From Rhodospirillaceae bacterium (GTDB taxonomy: Bacteria > Pseudomonadota > Alphaproteobacteria > Rhodospirillales > Rhodospirillaceae), in the NCBI GenBank assembly GCA_018666155.1, contig JABJAH010000023.1, positions 1 through 64,000 of the forward strand: 64,000 nucleotides of DNA, in the 5' to 3' direction. Positions 11,816 to 22,765 of this stretch are shown here, piece after piece; position 1 is the first letter of the stretch, and every line of letters starts with the position of its first letter. A program made the position numbers and the translations under genes. A model generated the notes under the pieces. That model made no database searches and was not told the DNA's origin. It worked only from the letters and a program-made list of their open reading frames with translations.

Positions 11816-13594
11816 CTAGTTGGCTTGTCTCCTCAGAAAGGCTGGAATTTCCAGTTCTTCCTCATCATGAGACGTAACCGGCCGATCAGCTGGGTTTACT
11901 GAAATCGCCAAATTTGACTGTGGCGCAGGGGTCGGTTTTGCCAATGGTTTGGCTTCAGGCTTGGGTTGCGGGGCAGTTGCCCGCAACGGGGCTGCCTGGG
12001 GCGCTGGCGCAGCTTGAGGTGCCGCGACAGGAGTGGCTTCGGGTTTCCCCTTGGCCAGGCTGCGGTACCGACTGAATAGGCTCAATTTGCCGGCTTCGGG
12101 CTCAGTCGTATCAGTCGAGATCAGCGGTTTATCTGCCGCCGCCGGCGCAGCGGGTGCTGGCGCTGGAGCGGTTGCGATCGGTGCAGATTTTTCCTCAGCC
12201 GCAGGCATAGCCTTTGGCATCACTGGCGCCTTCGGAATGAAGGTGTCAGCAGGCAGACGAGGCGCAGGGGCCGCAGCTGCTTGAGGTTTTGGCGTGACAG
12301 CCGGCGCATTGGCCATCGCTTGTGCGATTTCATCGGTCTGTGCGGTCGGAGCACTCGCGATTACGCTTTCCCGGGCCGACTGGGCGACGCGGTCTGCGAA
12401 ATCGGCCTCTGGCTGTGTGGTTGCACTTGCCGGAGCAAGGGTCGCTCCGGGTGTCGGTGCTGGCGCGGCAGGGATAGCTTCTGCCGGACCTGAACCGAAC
12501 ACGTTTCTGGCCATAACAGCCGGACGCATACTGGGTTGCTCGATTTTGATCTCCATCGGTTTTTCGGCAACCGCTTTGGTTTCATCCCTCACCAAGATGG
12601 GCTTGGGCATTTGACCAGCAGCGGCTTCAATACCAGTCGCAACGACGGATACCCGAATGCGGCCTTCCAGACTTTCGTCGAAGCAGGAGCCGAAGATGAT
12701 GTGGGCTTCCGTTTCAACTTCATCGCGGATGCGATTGGCCGCTTCGTCGACTTCGAACAACGTGACATCCGATCCGCCAGTGATGTTGATGAGAACACCC
12801 TTGGCACCACGCATTGACGTGTCTTCGAGGAGCGGATTGGCAATCGCCGCTTCTGCTGCCTCGATGGCACGCTTTTCGCCTTCAGCTTCTCCGGTGCCCA
12901 TCATTGCCCGGCCCATTTCCATCATCACGGTTTGGACGTCGGCAAAGTCTAGGTTGATTAGCCCAGGCATCATCATCAAGTCGGTGACACTGCGCACACC
13001 GGAATAGAGAACATCGTCCGCCATCTTAAATGCGTCGGCGAAGGTTGTTTTCTCGTTGGCGACCCGGAACAAGTTCTGGTTCGGGATGATGATGAGCGTA
13101 TCAACGGATTGGGCTAGTTCTTCAATGCCCGCTTCCGCGATCCGCATGCGGTGAACCCCTTCAAATTGGAAGGGTTTGGTCACGACACCGACGGTTAGAA
13201 TGCCGAGTTCGCGAGCGACTCTCGCGACCACGGGTGCAGCCCCAGTGCCGGTGCCGCCGCCCATACCGGCGGTGACAAAGGCCATGTTGGAGCCTTCGAT
13301 GTATTGCCCGATTTGCTCAATGCAGTCTTCTGCAGCATGCCTGCCAATATCGGGGCGGGCACCCGCACCAAGTCCAGACGTGGTGTCTGGACCCAGCTGA
13401 ATGCGGTTGTCTGACCGTGACAAAGACAAAGATTGAGCGTCTGTATTGGCGACGACGAATTCGACGCCATCCAATGAACTCTCGATCATGTTGTTGACTG
13501 CGTTGCCGCCGCCGCCGCCGACGCCGACTACTGTGATTTTTGGTCTCAGAAGCGGTTCCGCTCCTGATTGTGGGACGCTAATGTTTAATGTCAT
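11816..13594 (-). CDS. ftsZ: Cell division protein FtsZ, long-linker alphaproteobacterial form
   Basis: Tubulin-like GTPase that forms the cytokinetic ring. The GTP-binding signature GGGTGTG is at residues 112-118, and the T7 loop NLDFADV supplies the catalytic Asp. At 592 residues it is far longer than the 383 of E. coli. The extra length is a linker from about residue 320 to 575, made mainly of Ala, Pro, Thr, Lys and Gln. The C-terminal conserved peptide [11 protein letters not shown], which binds FtsA and other partners, is intact at the end. A strong ribosome site (GGAGGAAGGT) precedes the ATG. It lies 127 bases downstream of ftsA, the largest gap in the cluster, so an added promoter there is possible. 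Confidence 0.98.
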   Translation of the reverse strand: MTLNISVPQSGAEPLLRPKITVVGVGGGGGNAVNNMIESSLDGVEFVVANTDAQSLSLSRSDNRIQLGPDTTSGLGAGARPDIGRHAAEDCIEQIGQYIEGSNMAFVTAGMGGGTGTGAAPVVARVARELGILTVGVVTKPFQFEGVHRMRIAEAGIEELAQSVDTLIIIPNQNLFRVANEKTTFADAFKMADDVLYSGVRSVTDLMMMPGLINLDFADVQTVMMEMGRAMMGTGEAEGEKRAIEAAEAAIANPLLEDTSMRGAKGVLINITGGSDVTLFEVDEAANRIRDEVETEAHIIFGSCFDESLEGRIRVSVVATGIEAAAGQMPKPILVRDETKAVAEKPMEIKIEQPSMRPAVMARNVFGSGPAEAIPAAPAPTPGATLAPASATTQPEADFADRVAQSARESVIASAPTAQTDEIAQAMANAPAVTPKPQAAAAPAPRLPADTFIPKAPVMPKAMPAAEEKSAPIATAPAPAPAAPAAADKPLISTDTTEPEAGKLSLFSRYRSLAKGKPEATPVAAPQAAPAPQAAPLRATAPQPKPEAKPLAKPTPAPQSNLAISVNPADRPVTSHDEEELEIPAFLRRQAN

Positions 13595-13721
13595 ACCTTC
13601 CTCCAGGTTTGTATTCTTAAGCTCGAATGGACGTTTTTATTCGGTTGTTCCGATTTTTTTCCAGGTGTCGGCGGTGGGCCCGTCGCTAATTCGTTTTCCC
13701 TGGTTTTGCGTCCTCTCCTCA

Positions 13722-14972
13722 TTAGAAATTCTCCTTCAGCCATTGCCCGATACGGCCGAAGCCGCGTCCTTTAGCCACCGCGTCGATGGCCGCTATGTCG
13801 GGAAGCGTTACGTGTTCGTTGACGGCGTAGCGCAGCAGGCCAGCCGTGGTGGCGAATGCGGGACCGGAAACGGACTCCGGTAAACCTTTGATCATCTTTG
13901 GTCGGCCAAGGCGGACCTGCTTATCAAGAACGAGCTCAGCAAGATCGCGCACGCCTTCCAACTGACTGGCGCCACCGGTAATCACGACACGCCGACCGGC
14001 GACGCGGCTATAGCCGCTCGCGTCCAGTAGGCCGCGTACCAGTTCGAAGGTTTCTTCGAGCCGCGGTTGAATGATCTGGACCAGCATCGATTTCGGCACT
14101 TCGTTGGCGCTGTTTTCATCGTCTTCGCCGACCAAGGGCACCTTGAGAAGCTCGCGGGTGTCCGATGGTGTTTGAACCACACTGCCGTATACGGTTTTGA
14201 GGCGTTCAGCCTTGGCGACAGGCGTCGACAGGCCTTTGGCGATATCACTGGTGACGTGATTGCCGCCAATGGGGACAGACTCAATAAAGTCGATGTGCCC
14301 TTCTTGGAATACGGCAACCGATGTCGTGCCACCGCCCATGTCGATCACGGTTACGCCCAATTCTTTCTCATCTTCAACTAAACAGGCGAGACCAGAGGCA
14401 TAGGCGGATACGACTTTGTCTTCGATGTCCAAGTGGCAGTGTTCAATCACCGTGGATAGATTGCGGCTCTGCCCGAGCGCGGCGGTGACGAGGTGGATAT
14501 TCACGCCAAGCCGTTCACCGTACATGCCGCGGGGGTCGATGATGCCGTTAGAACCATCGATCGAATAGCCTGTAGGAATACAGTGAATGAGATCCCGGTC
14601 GCCGGCATCAAAATGACCCCCAGCGTGTTCCATAATGCGTCGCACGTCGACGTCGCGAATTTCATGACCAGAAACGGCGAGTTCGACTTCCACTTGCGAC
14701 GACCTAGGGCTGCCACAGTTAACGTTGACGAACACGCTGTCGACGCGCTGGTTAGCCATTTGTTCAGCGGCATCGACGGCGGCACGCACCGATGCTTCAA
14801 CCGCATCCATGTTGACGACCTGGCCATTGCGCATGCCACTGGCGCGATGATGCCCGACGCCGGCAATTTGCAGCTGACTCCGTTCATCTGTTGTCGCGAT
14901 AAAGCAGCAAACCTTGGTCGTTCCGACATCAAGGGCAGCAATTACGCTGTTACGGGCGGTACCTTTAGACAC
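13722..14972 (-). CDS. ftsA: Cell division protein FtsA
   Basis: Actin-like ATPase that tethers FtsZ to the membrane. The 416-residue protein begins [21 protein letters not shown] (phosphate-1 loop at LDVGTTK), carries the phosphate-2 loop DMGGGTTSVAVF, and ends with an amphipathic helix GFGRIGQWLKENF, the membrane-targeting sequence. I placed the start at the GTG at 14972: AAGGAG lies about 10 bases upstream, and upstream in-frame codons (to 15152) encode no FtsA-like sequence. The GTG lies inside the last codons of ftsQ, with an 8-base overlap, implying translational coupling so that FtsQ and FtsA are made together. Confidence 0.96.
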   Translation of the reverse strand: MSKGTARNSVIAALDVGTTKVCCFIATTDERSQLQIAGVGHHRASGMRNGQVVNMDAVEASVRAAVDAAEQMANQRVDSVFVNVNCGSPRSSQVEVELAVSGHEIRDVDVRRIMEHAGGHFDAGDRDLIHCIPTGYSIDGSNGIIDPRGMYGERLGVNIHLVTAALGQSRNLSTVIEHCHLDIEDKVVSAYASGLACLVEDEKELGVTVIDMGGGTTSVAVFQEGHIDFIESVPIGGNHVTSDIAKGLSTPVAKAERLKTVYGSVVQTPSDTRELLKVPLVGEDDENSANEVPKSMLVQIIQPRLEETFELVRGLLDASGYSRVAGRRVVITGGASQLEGVRDLAELVLDKQVRLGRPKMIKGLPESVSGPAFATTAGLLRYAVNEHVTLPDIAAIDAVAKGRGFGRIGQWLKENF

Positions 14973-15834
14973 CTTTGGGTAACTCCTTATCGGGCACGAC
15001 ACGAATGTCCGTACGGACCTCTCGTTCGGCTGGGCTGTAACGGCTTTGTTGCGGGATCGGGGCGTAGCCATCCTTAAGCTGGACAACGAGGCGCCCCTCA
15101 ATTCTGAGATCGATTTCTGACACCGCTCTGCTGAGCAGTTGATGCTTGGCATCTAACGCGGCCAAGCCACTCAGGGCATCAGTGACGTTCTTTTCCGGAA
15201 GCTTGATCGTTATGCCGCCATCCATGGCATCAAGAAGGATGTCCCAACGACGGCCGCCAAAACGCACAGCCGCTTTCACTCGTCGCCGGATGTCGACTTG
15301 TTCATCAAGGGCAGTGAATAAAGCATCAACGTGTGCCGGTGCGTCCTGGCCCACTAAGACAGGCATTTCAGGTGGCGCGTTTGCGACACTGATAATTGCC
15401 GTACCATCACGGTCGATGAGGGTGTAACGCCCATCGTGCTGCCACAGCGCGTAAGCCGTATATTCTTGCAATGTGATGTGAAGGCTGTTGGGCAGGTGCC
15501 GGACGATTTCTGCGGACCTTACCCAAGGCAGCCCGCTGATCCGCGCTTTCGCGGCCGGTACGTCAATGTCCAAGATCGGTGCGCCTCGTACTGCGCCGAG
15601 GGCATCTAAGATATCTGCCGCGTCGGTTTGTTCTCGGCCGAGGACAAGAACCTCTTCAACACTTAGGCCAACCGCCGACAAGGATTCCGCCGCCTGTTCT
15701 GGCATGGAAGGCCAACCGCTCACGTCAATCAATTGTGGCGCGACCCAGATTAAGCTGCCGGCGAGGGCGAGCGCTGAGGTGCTGTTTATGACCCAGGGTT
15801 TTACGCGTCGCATTGGGCGTTCTCCACCATCCAC
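14965..15834 (-). CDS. ftsQ: Cell division protein FtsQ
   Basis: Bitopic divisome protein that links FtsL and the cytoplasmic ring to the periplasm. A short basic N-terminus is followed by one membrane helix (about residues 15-33) and a POTRA domain ([18 protein letters not shown] through [19 protein letters not shown]), then the beta domain. The annotated frame starts at 15834 and overlaps ddl by 34 bases; a Met seven codons later (15813) would reduce this to 13 bases and still keep the helix, so the start is uncertain by seven residues. The 3' end overlaps the ftsA GTG. Length 289 residues, normal for alphaproteobacteria. Confidence 0.92.
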   Translation of the reverse strand: MDGGERPMRRVKPWVINSTSALALAGSLIWVAPQLIDVSGWPSMPEQAAESLSAVGLSVEEVLVLGREQTDAADILDALGAVRGAPILDIDVPAAKARISGLPWVRSAEIVRHLPNSLHITLQEYTAYALWQHDGRYTLIDRDGTAIISVANAPPEMPVLVGQDAPAHVDALFTALDEQVDIRRRVKAAVRFGGRRWDILLDAMDGGITIKLPEKNVTDALSGLAALDAKHQLLSRAVSEIDLRIEGRLVVQLKDGYAPIPQQSRYSPAEREVRTDIRVVPDKELPKGV

Positions 15835-16724
15835 GACACCAAATCGGCGAAGCTCATGCCGACGTGTGCAGCCTGTTCCGGGACCAGAGAGGTCGGGGTC
15901 AGGCCGGGCTGAGTGTTAATTTCCAATAGATATAGATCATCGCCATCAAGACGGAGGTCAGAGCGCGTAACACCGCGGCAACCGAGTGCTCGGTGGGCCG
16001 TCAGGGAGACCTCTAGAGCGCGATCATAGACTGGCTGGCTCAAAACAGCCGGTAGGCTGTGAATGGAGCCACCTGCAGCGTATTTCGCGTCGTAATCGTA
16101 GAACTGACGGTCCGTGGTAATCTCCGTGACTGCAAGGGCGCGATCACCCATCACCGTAACCGTGACTTCACGGCCTGGAATGTAACGCTCGACCATAATC
16201 GGGCTGTCCGCGTCGAGACCCATGTCGTCAAGGGGGGCTTTGTTGTCGCCTTCTAAGACAATATGAACGCCGACCGCCGACCCTTCGTTGATCGGTTTGA
16301 TTACATAGGGGCGAGGCAGCGGATCACTACGCTCCGCTTCTTTTCGGCTGACGATAATCTCTTCGGCAACCGGTAACCCGGCTGCTGCAAAGAGCCGTTT
16401 GGCCACAGACTTATCCATGGCCAAGGCAGACGCAGAGCGCCCAGAATTGGTGTACGGCAGGGCCATCATATCCAACAGACCCTGGATGCAACCGTCCTCG
16501 CCATAGCGACCGTGTAAGGCGTTGAACACGACGTCCGGCTTCGCCTCGACGATCGCCGACGTCAGCGCCGGCATATCGCGCGGCACATCGATGGTTGTGA
16601 CATCATAGCCCGCAGTTTCTAACGCGGTGGCCGCGTCGCGTCCGGAGACCAGCGAGACGTCACGCTCTGAAGAGAATCCGCCGTACAAAACGGCGACGCG
16701 TTTGGAGGCGTTTGCTGCAGTCAT
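15801..16724 (-). CDS. ddl: D-alanine--D-alanine ligase
   Basis: ATP-grasp enzyme that joins two D-Ala residues for the murein pentapeptide. In 307 residues, the DdlB-sized form, it shows the N-terminal [19 protein letters not shown] block, the serine loop [13 protein letters not shown], and the C-terminal metal-binding [15 protein letters not shown]. The Tyr-Ser pair of vancomycin-sensitive D-Ala ligases cannot be judged reliably from motif reading alone, but nothing suggests a D-Lac enzyme. Its start overlaps the murB stop by 4 bases, and its end overlaps ftsQ, as in many dcw clusters. Confidence 0.97.
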   Translation of the reverse strand: MTAANASKRVAVLYGGFSSERDVSLVSGRDAATALETAGYDVTTIDVPRDMPALTSAIVEAKPDVVFNALHGRYGEDGCIQGLLDMMALPYTNSGRSASALAMDKSVAKRLFAAAGLPVAEEIIVSRKEAERSDPLPRPYVIKPINEGSAVGVHIVLEGDNKAPLDDMGLDADSPIMVERYIPGREVTVTVMGDRALAVTEITTDRQFYDYDAKYAAGGSIHSLPAVLSQPVYDRALEVSLTAHRALGCRGVTRSDLRLDGDDLYLLEINTQPGLTPTSLVPEQAAHVGMSFADLVSWMVENAQCDA

Positions 16725-17683
16725 ACAGATCCCTCCATACGATTAATCGGTGCTGTTTCGTCGGTGGAGATGACACCCACCCGACGAATCTCCCAGGTGA
16801 GGGGAATGCCCGTAACGTCGAGGACCCGCCGACGGACTTCATCGCCTAAGCCTTCCAAATCGGAGGCTGTAGCGGTCCCAGTATTGATTAAGAAGTTGCA
16901 GTGTTTTTCAGACACGGTAGCGCCGCCACGAATCAGGCCGCGACACCCGGCGCGATCAATCAACTCCCACGCCTTGGCTTCTGATGGGTTGGCAAAGGTC
17001 GACCCACCGGTTCGGCTTTGAACGGGTTGAGCGTCTTCTCGCTCGGCGCGAATTTCACGAATCCGTTTTGTGATTTCGTCGGCGTTGCCAGTAATGCCCT
17101 TGAGCTCGGCACCAATAAACACCCAATTGGCCGATATTGCACAATGACGGTAGCTAAAGCCCAAATCTTCGCGGGTCAGCTTGTGGAGCGTGCCTGTTTC
17201 GTCCATGGCGGTCGCGCTAATCAGAACGTCTTGAACTTCACGACCGTAGGCACCGGCGTTCATCCGCACAGCACCACCTATGGTTCCGGGAATCCCTGTG
17301 AAGAATTCGAGACCAGCAATGCCATGATCACGGGCTGTAGTCGCAACGCTGGCATCAACCGCACTGCCACCGCAGCGCAATGCCGTGCCGTCTGCGTCGA
17401 TCGTATTAAAGGCGCGGCCCAGCTTGATGGTGATGCCGGGAATGCCGCCGTCGCGAATGAGAAGGTTTGAGGCGAGCCCGATGATGGTAACAGGAACGTC
17501 AGCTGGTTTGCCGCGCATAAACGTGGCCAAGTCTTCTGTGTCTGCCGGTGTGTACAACACCTCGGCCGGACCGCCGACGCGGAACCAAGTCGTCGGTGCG
17601 AGCACGGCACAGGGTTCGTAGCTACCCCGCACAGCGGGGAGACGGTCTAACAGTTCAGGCGCGATGCGTTCCGCTGCCATCAT
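16721..17683 (-). CDS. murB: UDP-N-acetylenolpyruvoylglucosamine reductase MurB
   Basis: FAD enzyme that reduces enolpyruvyl-UDP-GlcNAc to UDP-MurNAc. The 320-residue protein starts with the FAD-binding [16 protein letters not shown] region, continues with [17 protein letters not shown] and [21 protein letters not shown], and has the catalytic-serine context [11 protein letters not shown]. It lacks the loop of the E. coli type I enzyme and so belongs to type II, usual in alphaproteobacteria. Both ends overlap neighbours by 4 bases (ddl and murC), showing tight coupling. Confidence 0.97.
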   Translation of the reverse strand: MMAAERIAPELLDRLPAVRGSYEPCAVLAPTTWFRVGGPAEVLYTPADTEDLATFMRGKPADVPVTIIGLASNLLIRDGGIPGITIKLGRAFNTIDADGTALRCGGSAVDASVATTARDHGIAGLEFFTGIPGTIGGAVRMNAGAYGREVQDVLISATAMDETGTLHKLTREDLGFSYRHCAISANWVFIGAELKGITGNADEITKRIREIRAEREDAQPVQSRTGGSTFANPSEAKAWELIDRAGCRGLIRGGATVSEKHCNFLINTGTATASDLEGLGDEVRRRVLDVTGIPLTWEIRRVGVISTDETAPINRMEGSV

Positions 17684-19113
17684 GAAGCCATATCCTGTGA
17701 CTTATTGGTTCGTATTTTTGATAGGTCTTCGGGCAGGGCTTGAGCCCACGCTGTGATGTTGCCCGCGCCAAGGCAGACCACCAGGTCGCCCGGCCCTGCG
17801 ATGTCATCAATCACTGCGGCTAAATGCTTCGGTGCGAACAATCCCGTGACTTGGGTATGGCCATGGGCGTGTAGGCCTTCGATGAGGCCGTCCCGGTCCA
17901 TGCCTTCGATTGGCGTTTCACCTGCTGGGTAAACGTCGGCGACGACGACATGGTCTGCGTCGTTAAAGCAGGTGCAGAATTCTTCGAACAACGAAGCCAG
18001 GCGCGAATAACGGTGCGGCTGCACCACCGCAATAACTCGCCCAGCGGCGGCGCTGCGGGCCGCTTTCAGAACGGCGGAGATTTCAACGGGATGATGACCG
18101 TAATCATCAATGATGGTGATGCCGTCGACTTCACCAGTCTTGGTGAAGCGGCGCTTAACGCCGGTGAATTGTGCAAGGCCCTGTCGAATGACATCGTCTT
18201 CGACGCCGAGTTCAGCGCCGACCGCAATGGCCGCGAGCGCGTTCAAAACATTGTGTTGCCCGAACATCGGCAGTTGGATGCCTTCGATGCGTCTCTCGCC
18301 GCCAGTTATCCGGTCGGAAATGGCGACATCAAACTGGGCGCCGCTCATATCTAGGCTGACGTTCTCGCAGCGCACGTTGGCCAGAGGGCTCATGCCATAC
18401 GTAATGATCTTACGGTCAGACAGGTGCGGAATCAGGGCCTGCACTTCAGGGTGATCGATACACAACGTGGCAAAGCCATAGAACGGAATAGCGTCAACAA
18501 AAGTGCGGAAGGCGGCCTTTAATGCTTCGAAGTCGCCATAGAAATCGAGATGTTCCGGATCGATGTTTGTCACGACAGCGATGGTCGCAGGCAGCCGGAT
18601 GAAGGTGCCGTCGGACTCGTCGGCCTCGACAATCATCCAATCGCCTTCGCCAAGGCGTGCGTTGGTGCCGTAGGCGTTGATAATTCCGCCGTTGATGACG
18701 GTGGGGTCCAGTGCCGCGGCATCGAGGACCGCTGCGATAAGAGAGGTTGTTGTGGTTTTGCCGTGGGTACCGCCAACCGCGATGGCCCACTTCAGGCGCA
18801 TCAACTCGGCCAGCATCTCTGCCCGGCGGACAACAGGCATCATCGCCTTACGGGCGGCAGCCACTTCCGGGTTGTCTGATTTCACGGCAGACGAAATAAC
18901 AACGACACGGGCTTCACCAAGGTTCTCTGCTCGATGCCCAACTTCGACCTTAATGCCGAGAGTGCGCAGGCGATCGACGTTGGCATTTTGCGCAATGTCA
19001 CTGCCTTGAACCTGATAGCCCAAGTTGTGCATGACTTCTGCGATGCCGCTCATGCCAATCCCGCCGATCCCGACGAAATGAATGATTCCGATGTCTAATG
19101 GCATGGTGCGCAT
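17680..19113 (-). CDS. murC: UDP-N-acetylmuramate--L-alanine ligase MurC
   Basis: First of the four Mur ligases; adds L-Ala to UDP-MurNAc. The N-terminal Rossmann start is [22 protein letters not shown] (read in two overlapping blocks, [13 protein letters not shown] and AEVMHNLG). The ATP loop is [11 protein letters not shown] and the central domain has the conserved [10 protein letters not shown]. Length is 477 residues, normal. It starts on the last base of the murG stop and ends 4 bases into murB. The final dozen residues ([13 protein letters not shown]) are an unconserved tail. Confidence 0.97.
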   Translation of the reverse strand: MRTMPLDIGIIHFVGIGGIGMSGIAEVMHNLGYQVQGSDIAQNANVDRLRTLGIKVEVGHRAENLGEARVVVISSAVKSDNPEVAAARKAMMPVVRRAEMLAELMRLKWAIAVGGTHGKTTTTSLIAAVLDAAALDPTVINGGIINAYGTNARLGEGDWMIVEADESDGTFIRLPATIAVVTNIDPEHLDFYGDFEALKAAFRTFVDAIPFYGFATLCIDHPEVQALIPHLSDRKIITYGMSPLANVRCENVSLDMSGAQFDVAISDRITGGERRIEGIQLPMFGQHNVLNALAAIAVGAELGVEDDVIRQGLAQFTGVKRRFTKTGEVDGITIIDDYGHHPVEISAVLKAARSAAAGRVIAVVQPHRYSRLASLFEEFCTCFNDADHVVVADVYPAGETPIEGMDRDGLIEGLHAHGHTQVTGLFAPKHLAAVIDDIAGPGDLVVCLGAGNITAWAQALPEDLSKIRTNKSQDMAS

Positions 19114-20246
19114 TAAGCGGCTCCCCGGGCTTGGACAGAATGACCATTGCTGCCTTGCACGAGCCCGTCGACGACGTCGGCGAGACGGTTAGCAGCATCG
19201 GTGATGGAAAACTGTTTGGCGTTTGCCGCCGCTTTCGTTAGTGCTGATGGATCGGTTAAGAGCTGCTCAAGATGAACGGCCAATGAATCGGGCGTGAGAG
19301 CATCTTGCTGTCCACACCAACCGGCTCCGGAACTGACTAATGCTTGGGCATTGTCGGTCTGATGGTCGTCAGCGGCATAGGGGTAGGGTACGTAAATTGC
19401 CGGGCGTCCGGTGTAAGACACCTCGCTCACGGTGGATGCCCCAGACCGAGCAATGACTAAGTGCGCACCACCTACCAAATCCGGAACATCTTCAAAGAAG
19501 GGCTGCAATCGGGCTTGAACGCCACTGTTCGAATAAGCTAGGCGCGTTTGGTCGATAATTTCGCTGCGACATTGTTGATCAACCGTGATCTGTTTGCGCA
19601 GCTCTTCCGGTAGCCGTTTGATCGCGCAAGGAACCAAGTGACTAAACACGGCTGCGCCTTGGCTGCCACCCAGGACAACGATCCGTATCGGAGCGCGGTC
19701 TTCAGACGCTGTGTAGGGTTTAGCGCGGACAGCGCCAAAGGATGCGCGCACCGGCATTCCTGTGAGAACCGGAGAAACACCTTCAGGCACAAGCCGGGTT
19801 TTTTCGAAGGATGTGCACAGTTGGTCGACCCGTTTCGCAAACAGGCGATTGGCCATACCGACGACCGCATTCTGTTCGTGAATCGCAGTTCGTAGTTTGA
19901 GGTGGGTTGCTGCCATCATGGTGGGTGCAGCGGCATATCCGCCGAACCCGATTACAGCCGCTGGATTTAAGTCTTTGAGAATCCGCCGTGCTTGGAATAC
20001 GCCAACGCCGAGACTAAGGGCGCCAGTAAGACGACCAATGGCGCCGAAGCCGGCAAGACCCCGGGCGCTGATCGTATGGGTTTGTAATTCGGACAAAAGA
20101 CCATTGCGGGCCGCGCCCCGTTCATCGGTGATCCAAACTAAAGTATGTCCACGTTGCTTCAGAACTTTGGCCAAAGCTTCGGCGGGGAACATGTGACCGC
20201 CGGTACCGCCGGCAGCAAGAACGATCGATTGAGATGATCCGGTCAT
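19113..20246 (-). CDS. murG: Undecaprenyldiphospho-muramoylpentapeptide beta-N-acetylglucosaminyltransferase MurG
   Basis: Peripheral membrane GT28 transferase that adds GlcNAc to lipid I to make lipid II. The 377-residue protein shows the N-terminal G loop [16 protein letters not shown], the [11 protein letters not shown] block, a second G loop [11 protein letters not shown], and the donor-binding [11 protein letters not shown] and [14 protein letters not shown] segments in the C-terminal domain. All family signatures are present. It overlaps ftsW by 4 bases upstream and murC by one base downstream. Confidence 0.97.
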   Translation of the reverse strand: MTGSSQSIVLAAGGTGGHMFPAEALAKVLKQRGHTLVWITDERGAARNGLLSELQTHTISARGLAGFGAIGRLTGALSLGVGVFQARRILKDLNPAAVIGFGGYAAAPTMMAATHLKLRTAIHEQNAVVGMANRLFAKRVDQLCTSFEKTRLVPEGVSPVLTGMPVRASFGAVRAKPYTASEDRAPIRIVVLGGSQGAAVFSHLVPCAIKRLPEELRKQITVDQQCRSEIIDQTRLAYSNSGVQARLQPFFEDVPDLVGGAHLVIARSGASTVSEVSYTGRPAIYVPYPYAADDHQTDNAQALVSSGAGWCGQQDALTPDSLAVHLEQLLTDPSALTKAAANAKQFSITDAANRLADVVDGLVQGSNGHSVQARGAA

Positions 20247-21373
20247 GCGCGTAGGCCCTCCGTGTCGCGTCGACGACGGGTCAGGCCCAGGATCATCCCC
20301 ATGCCAATGGCGAGGGCGAGCATGGATGAACCGCCATATGAGATGAATGGAAGCGTCATGCCTTTGGTCGGCATCATGTGCAGGCTCGAGGCCATATTGA
20401 TGATGGATTGAAGACCGAATTGAACGGCCAATCCGCCCACTGCAAGGAGGATGAACAGATTGTCTTCCCGCAGCACCTTGATCATCGCGCGCAACACCAG
20501 GAAACCGAACAGCGCGACGACAACAAGGCAGAGGAGAACGCCAAATTCTTCACCGGCGACGGCGAAGATGAAATCGGTGTGGGCATCTGGCAGCGTTTCC
20601 TTGACCCGACCTTCGCCTGGTCCGCGGCCAAACATTCCCCCGTTCTGAAAGGCGCGTATCGCTTGCGTCACCTGGTAGGTATCGCCCGAGGCTGGGTCAA
20701 GGAAGCGGTCAACTCGGCTAGCCACGTGGGGGAACATGAAGTACGCACCGACGAGAGCGCCGAGGCCGGCGAAGGCAATCAACACGACCCAGAAGATGGG
20801 CAAGCCTGCCATAAAGAACTGAGCGCACCATACTGATACGACAACCATCGTCATCCCGACGTCCGGCTGAGACAGAAGCACAGCGCACACCATCATCAAA
20901 CATCCAAGTGCGATGGTGTTGCCAGGCACGCCCTCGGTTGTGCGGCTTAGAGAGAACAGCCAGGCGGAGACCACGACAAAGAAGGGCTTAATGAACTCTG
21001 ATGGTTGGATTGAGAGACCACCGAGCCGCAGCCAACGCTGCGCCCCGTTGATTTCGGCGCCCAGGACAAGGGTGGCAAACATCATCATAAAGGCCGCAAA
21101 CATGCCTACGACGGCGACGCGCCGAATCCAGAGCGCTGGCATCAGAGAGATACCAAGCATCACCGCTATTGCGATGGGCAGGAATACGGATTGCTTGCGG
21201 ACAAAGTGATAGGTGTCCGCGCCAATCCGCTCGGCTGCCGGTGGTCCGGCGGCGAGGGTGAGGATCATGCCGATCAGGATCAGTGTGCCGGCAGAGACCA
21301 GCAACCACCGGTCTACGGTCCACCACCAACGGCCAACCACACTTGTATCTGAACGCGTAAACGCTGAACTCAT
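20243..21373 (-). CDS. ftsW: Septal peptidoglycan polymerase FtsW (SEDS family)
   Basis: Polytopic SEDS glycosyltransferase that polymerises lipid II at the septum together with FtsI. I count about ten hydrophobic segments, and the C-terminal part has ISYGGSSMLALAIGMGMILG, a SEDS hallmark. The catalytic-loop region GDTYQVTQAIRAFQNGGMFGRG contains the expected acidic and Gly-rich residues. I placed the start at 21373 because this ATG overlaps the murD TGA as ATGA, like the other junctions; a start six codons earlier (21391) is possible. Result 376 residues. Confidence 0.95.
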   Translation of the reverse strand: MSSAFTRSDTSVVGRWWWTVDRWLLVSAGTLILIGMILTLAAGPPAAERIGADTYHFVRKQSVFLPIAIAVMLGISLMPALWIRRVAVVGMFAAFMMMFATLVLGAEINGAQRWLRLGGLSIQPSEFIKPFFVVVSAWLFSLSRTTEGVPGNTIALGCLMMVCAVLLSQPDVGMTMVVVSVWCAQFFMAGLPIFWVVLIAFAGLGALVGAYFMFPHVASRVDRFLDPASGDTYQVTQAIRAFQNGGMFGRGPGEGRVKETLPDAHTDFIFAVAGEEFGVLLCLVVVALFGFLVLRAMIKVLREDNLFILLAVGGLAVQFGLQSIINMASSLHMMPTKGMTLPFISYGGSSMLALAIGMGMILGLTRRRRDTEGLRA

Positions 21374-22758
21374 GCGGCGACCTCCGGCCAAGTATCGAGA
21401 ACTGTGGCCCGAAACGCGTCGCCGCGTTCTTCGAAATCCTTAAACATGTCGAAAGACGCACACGCTGGGGACAGCAATACGGTCGCGTCCTTGTCACCAT
21501 CGGCGAACGCCATGCGTCCGGCATCGATGGTCGCGTCTTCTAAAGTTTCATGCGTTGATGTGGCGACACCAGCCTTGGTGAGCTCAGCTCCGAAATCCTG
21601 CGCGGACTCACCGATTAAGAAGGCGTGCCGGATGCGGCCAAACAATGGTCCAAGTGCCGTGATGCCACCGGCTTTGGCGACACCACCAGCGATCCAATAG
21701 ACAGATCCATAACAGCTGAGCGCTTTCTCTGCCGCATTCGCGTTGGTGGCTTTGCTGTCATTAACGAAGGTTACGCCGTTCGACGCGCCAACGAATTCTT
21801 GTCGATGGCGCAATCCCGGGAATGTTGTGAAGGCCTGTGCAATTGCCTCGGCGGGCACGCCATGAGTGCGGGCCACCGTGTAGGCGGCCGCCGCGTTCTG
21901 CCAGTTATGCTTGCCGGGGAGGGTCTTCAGGCCTCGGAGATCGATCGTGCCGCTGTCATCGAAGTGGTTGTCATTCAGCACACCATTGGTCACCGAAACG
22001 CCACCGGACACATCGGCCTCAGCAGAAATGTTAATGACGCGATGATGGCCGTGACAGGTGAGCTGTTGCGTAATGGTTTTGCTTGGCGTGTCATCGTTTC
22101 CGACAATTGCTGTTGCGCCGTCTGTCTGATGGGCAAAGAGCTGTGCCTTGGCGGCGATGTAGCCATCTAATCCGCCATGGCGCTCAAGGTGGTCGGGCGT
22201 AACGTTTAAGAGGACTGCCGTTGCGCAGTTTAGGTTCGGTGTTAGTTCGGTCTGATAAGACGAGAGCTCGAGGACGTAGATCCCATCGGCATCGAGCGGG
22301 GCAAGATCGAGTGCGGTGAACCCGAGATTGCCGCCCACCTCCACCCGTTTACCGCCAGCCGCCAGGACATGAGCGGTCAGCGCCGTGGTTGTGGATTTAC
22401 CGTTGGTGCCGGTGATGCCAATGAAAGTCGCGTCGGTTTGCGCGGTCGCCAATAGATCGACATCGCACCGCAGTTTGAGATTCGCGGCGCGCGCTTTTTC
22501 TGCCAGCGGATGAGGTGTCGGATGAGTATGCGGGACACCCGGACTCCAGATCACCTGATCGAGCGCGCTCATATCCCCAGACTCACAGTCGAAAAGTGTG
22601 AACCCTTCAGCGGTCGCCCTGTCCCGTTGCTCAGGAAGGTCATCCCACACCGAAACATCAGCGCCGGCTGCCGTAAGAGCACGGGCTGCAGACAGCCCGG
22701 ACTTACCAAGCCCGACAACCAAAATGGTGTCATTGCGATGTGAGAGGAGAGGGATCAT
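21370..22758 (-). CDS. murD: UDP-N-acetylmuramoylalanine--D-glutamate ligase MurD
   Basis: Second Mur ligase, adding D-Glu to UDP-MurNAc-L-Ala. The 462-residue protein has the N-terminal nucleotide-fold start ILVVGLGKSGLSAARAL, the ATP loop GITGTNGKSTTTAL, the ELSSYQTEL block and FVNDSKATNANAAEKAL in the C-terminal domain. All are family marks. It lies 7 bases downstream of mraY and overlaps ftsW by 4 bases. The separation of mraY from murD is the only small gap here, which suggests ordinary re-initiation and not termination. Confidence 0.97.
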   Translation of the reverse strand: MIPLLSHRNDTILVVGLGKSGLSAARALTAAGADVSVWDDLPEQRDRATAEGFTLFDCESGDMSALDQVIWSPGVPHTHPTPHPLAEKARAANLKLRCDVDLLATAQTDATFIGITGTNGKSTTTALTAHVLAAGGKRVEVGGNLGFTALDLAPLDADGIYVLELSSYQTELTPNLNCATAVLLNVTPDHLERHGGLDGYIAAKAQLFAHQTDGATAIVGNDDTPSKTITQQLTCHGHHRVINISAEADVSGGVSVTNGVLNDNHFDDSGTIDLRGLKTLPGKHNWQNAAAAYTVARTHGVPAEAIAQAFTTFPGLRHRQEFVGASNGVTFVNDSKATNANAAEKALSCYGSVYWIAGGVAKAGGITALGPLFGRIRHAFLIGESAQDFGAELTKAGVATSTHETLEDATIDAGRMAFADGDKDATVLLSPACASFDMFKDFEERGDAFRATVLDTWPEVAA

Positions 22759-22765
22759 GCGGTGC

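Noticed and set aside
11929..12614. Long plus-strand frames opposite the FtsZ linker
   Set aside because: They arise because the GC-rich Ala/Pro codons lack stops on the other strand.
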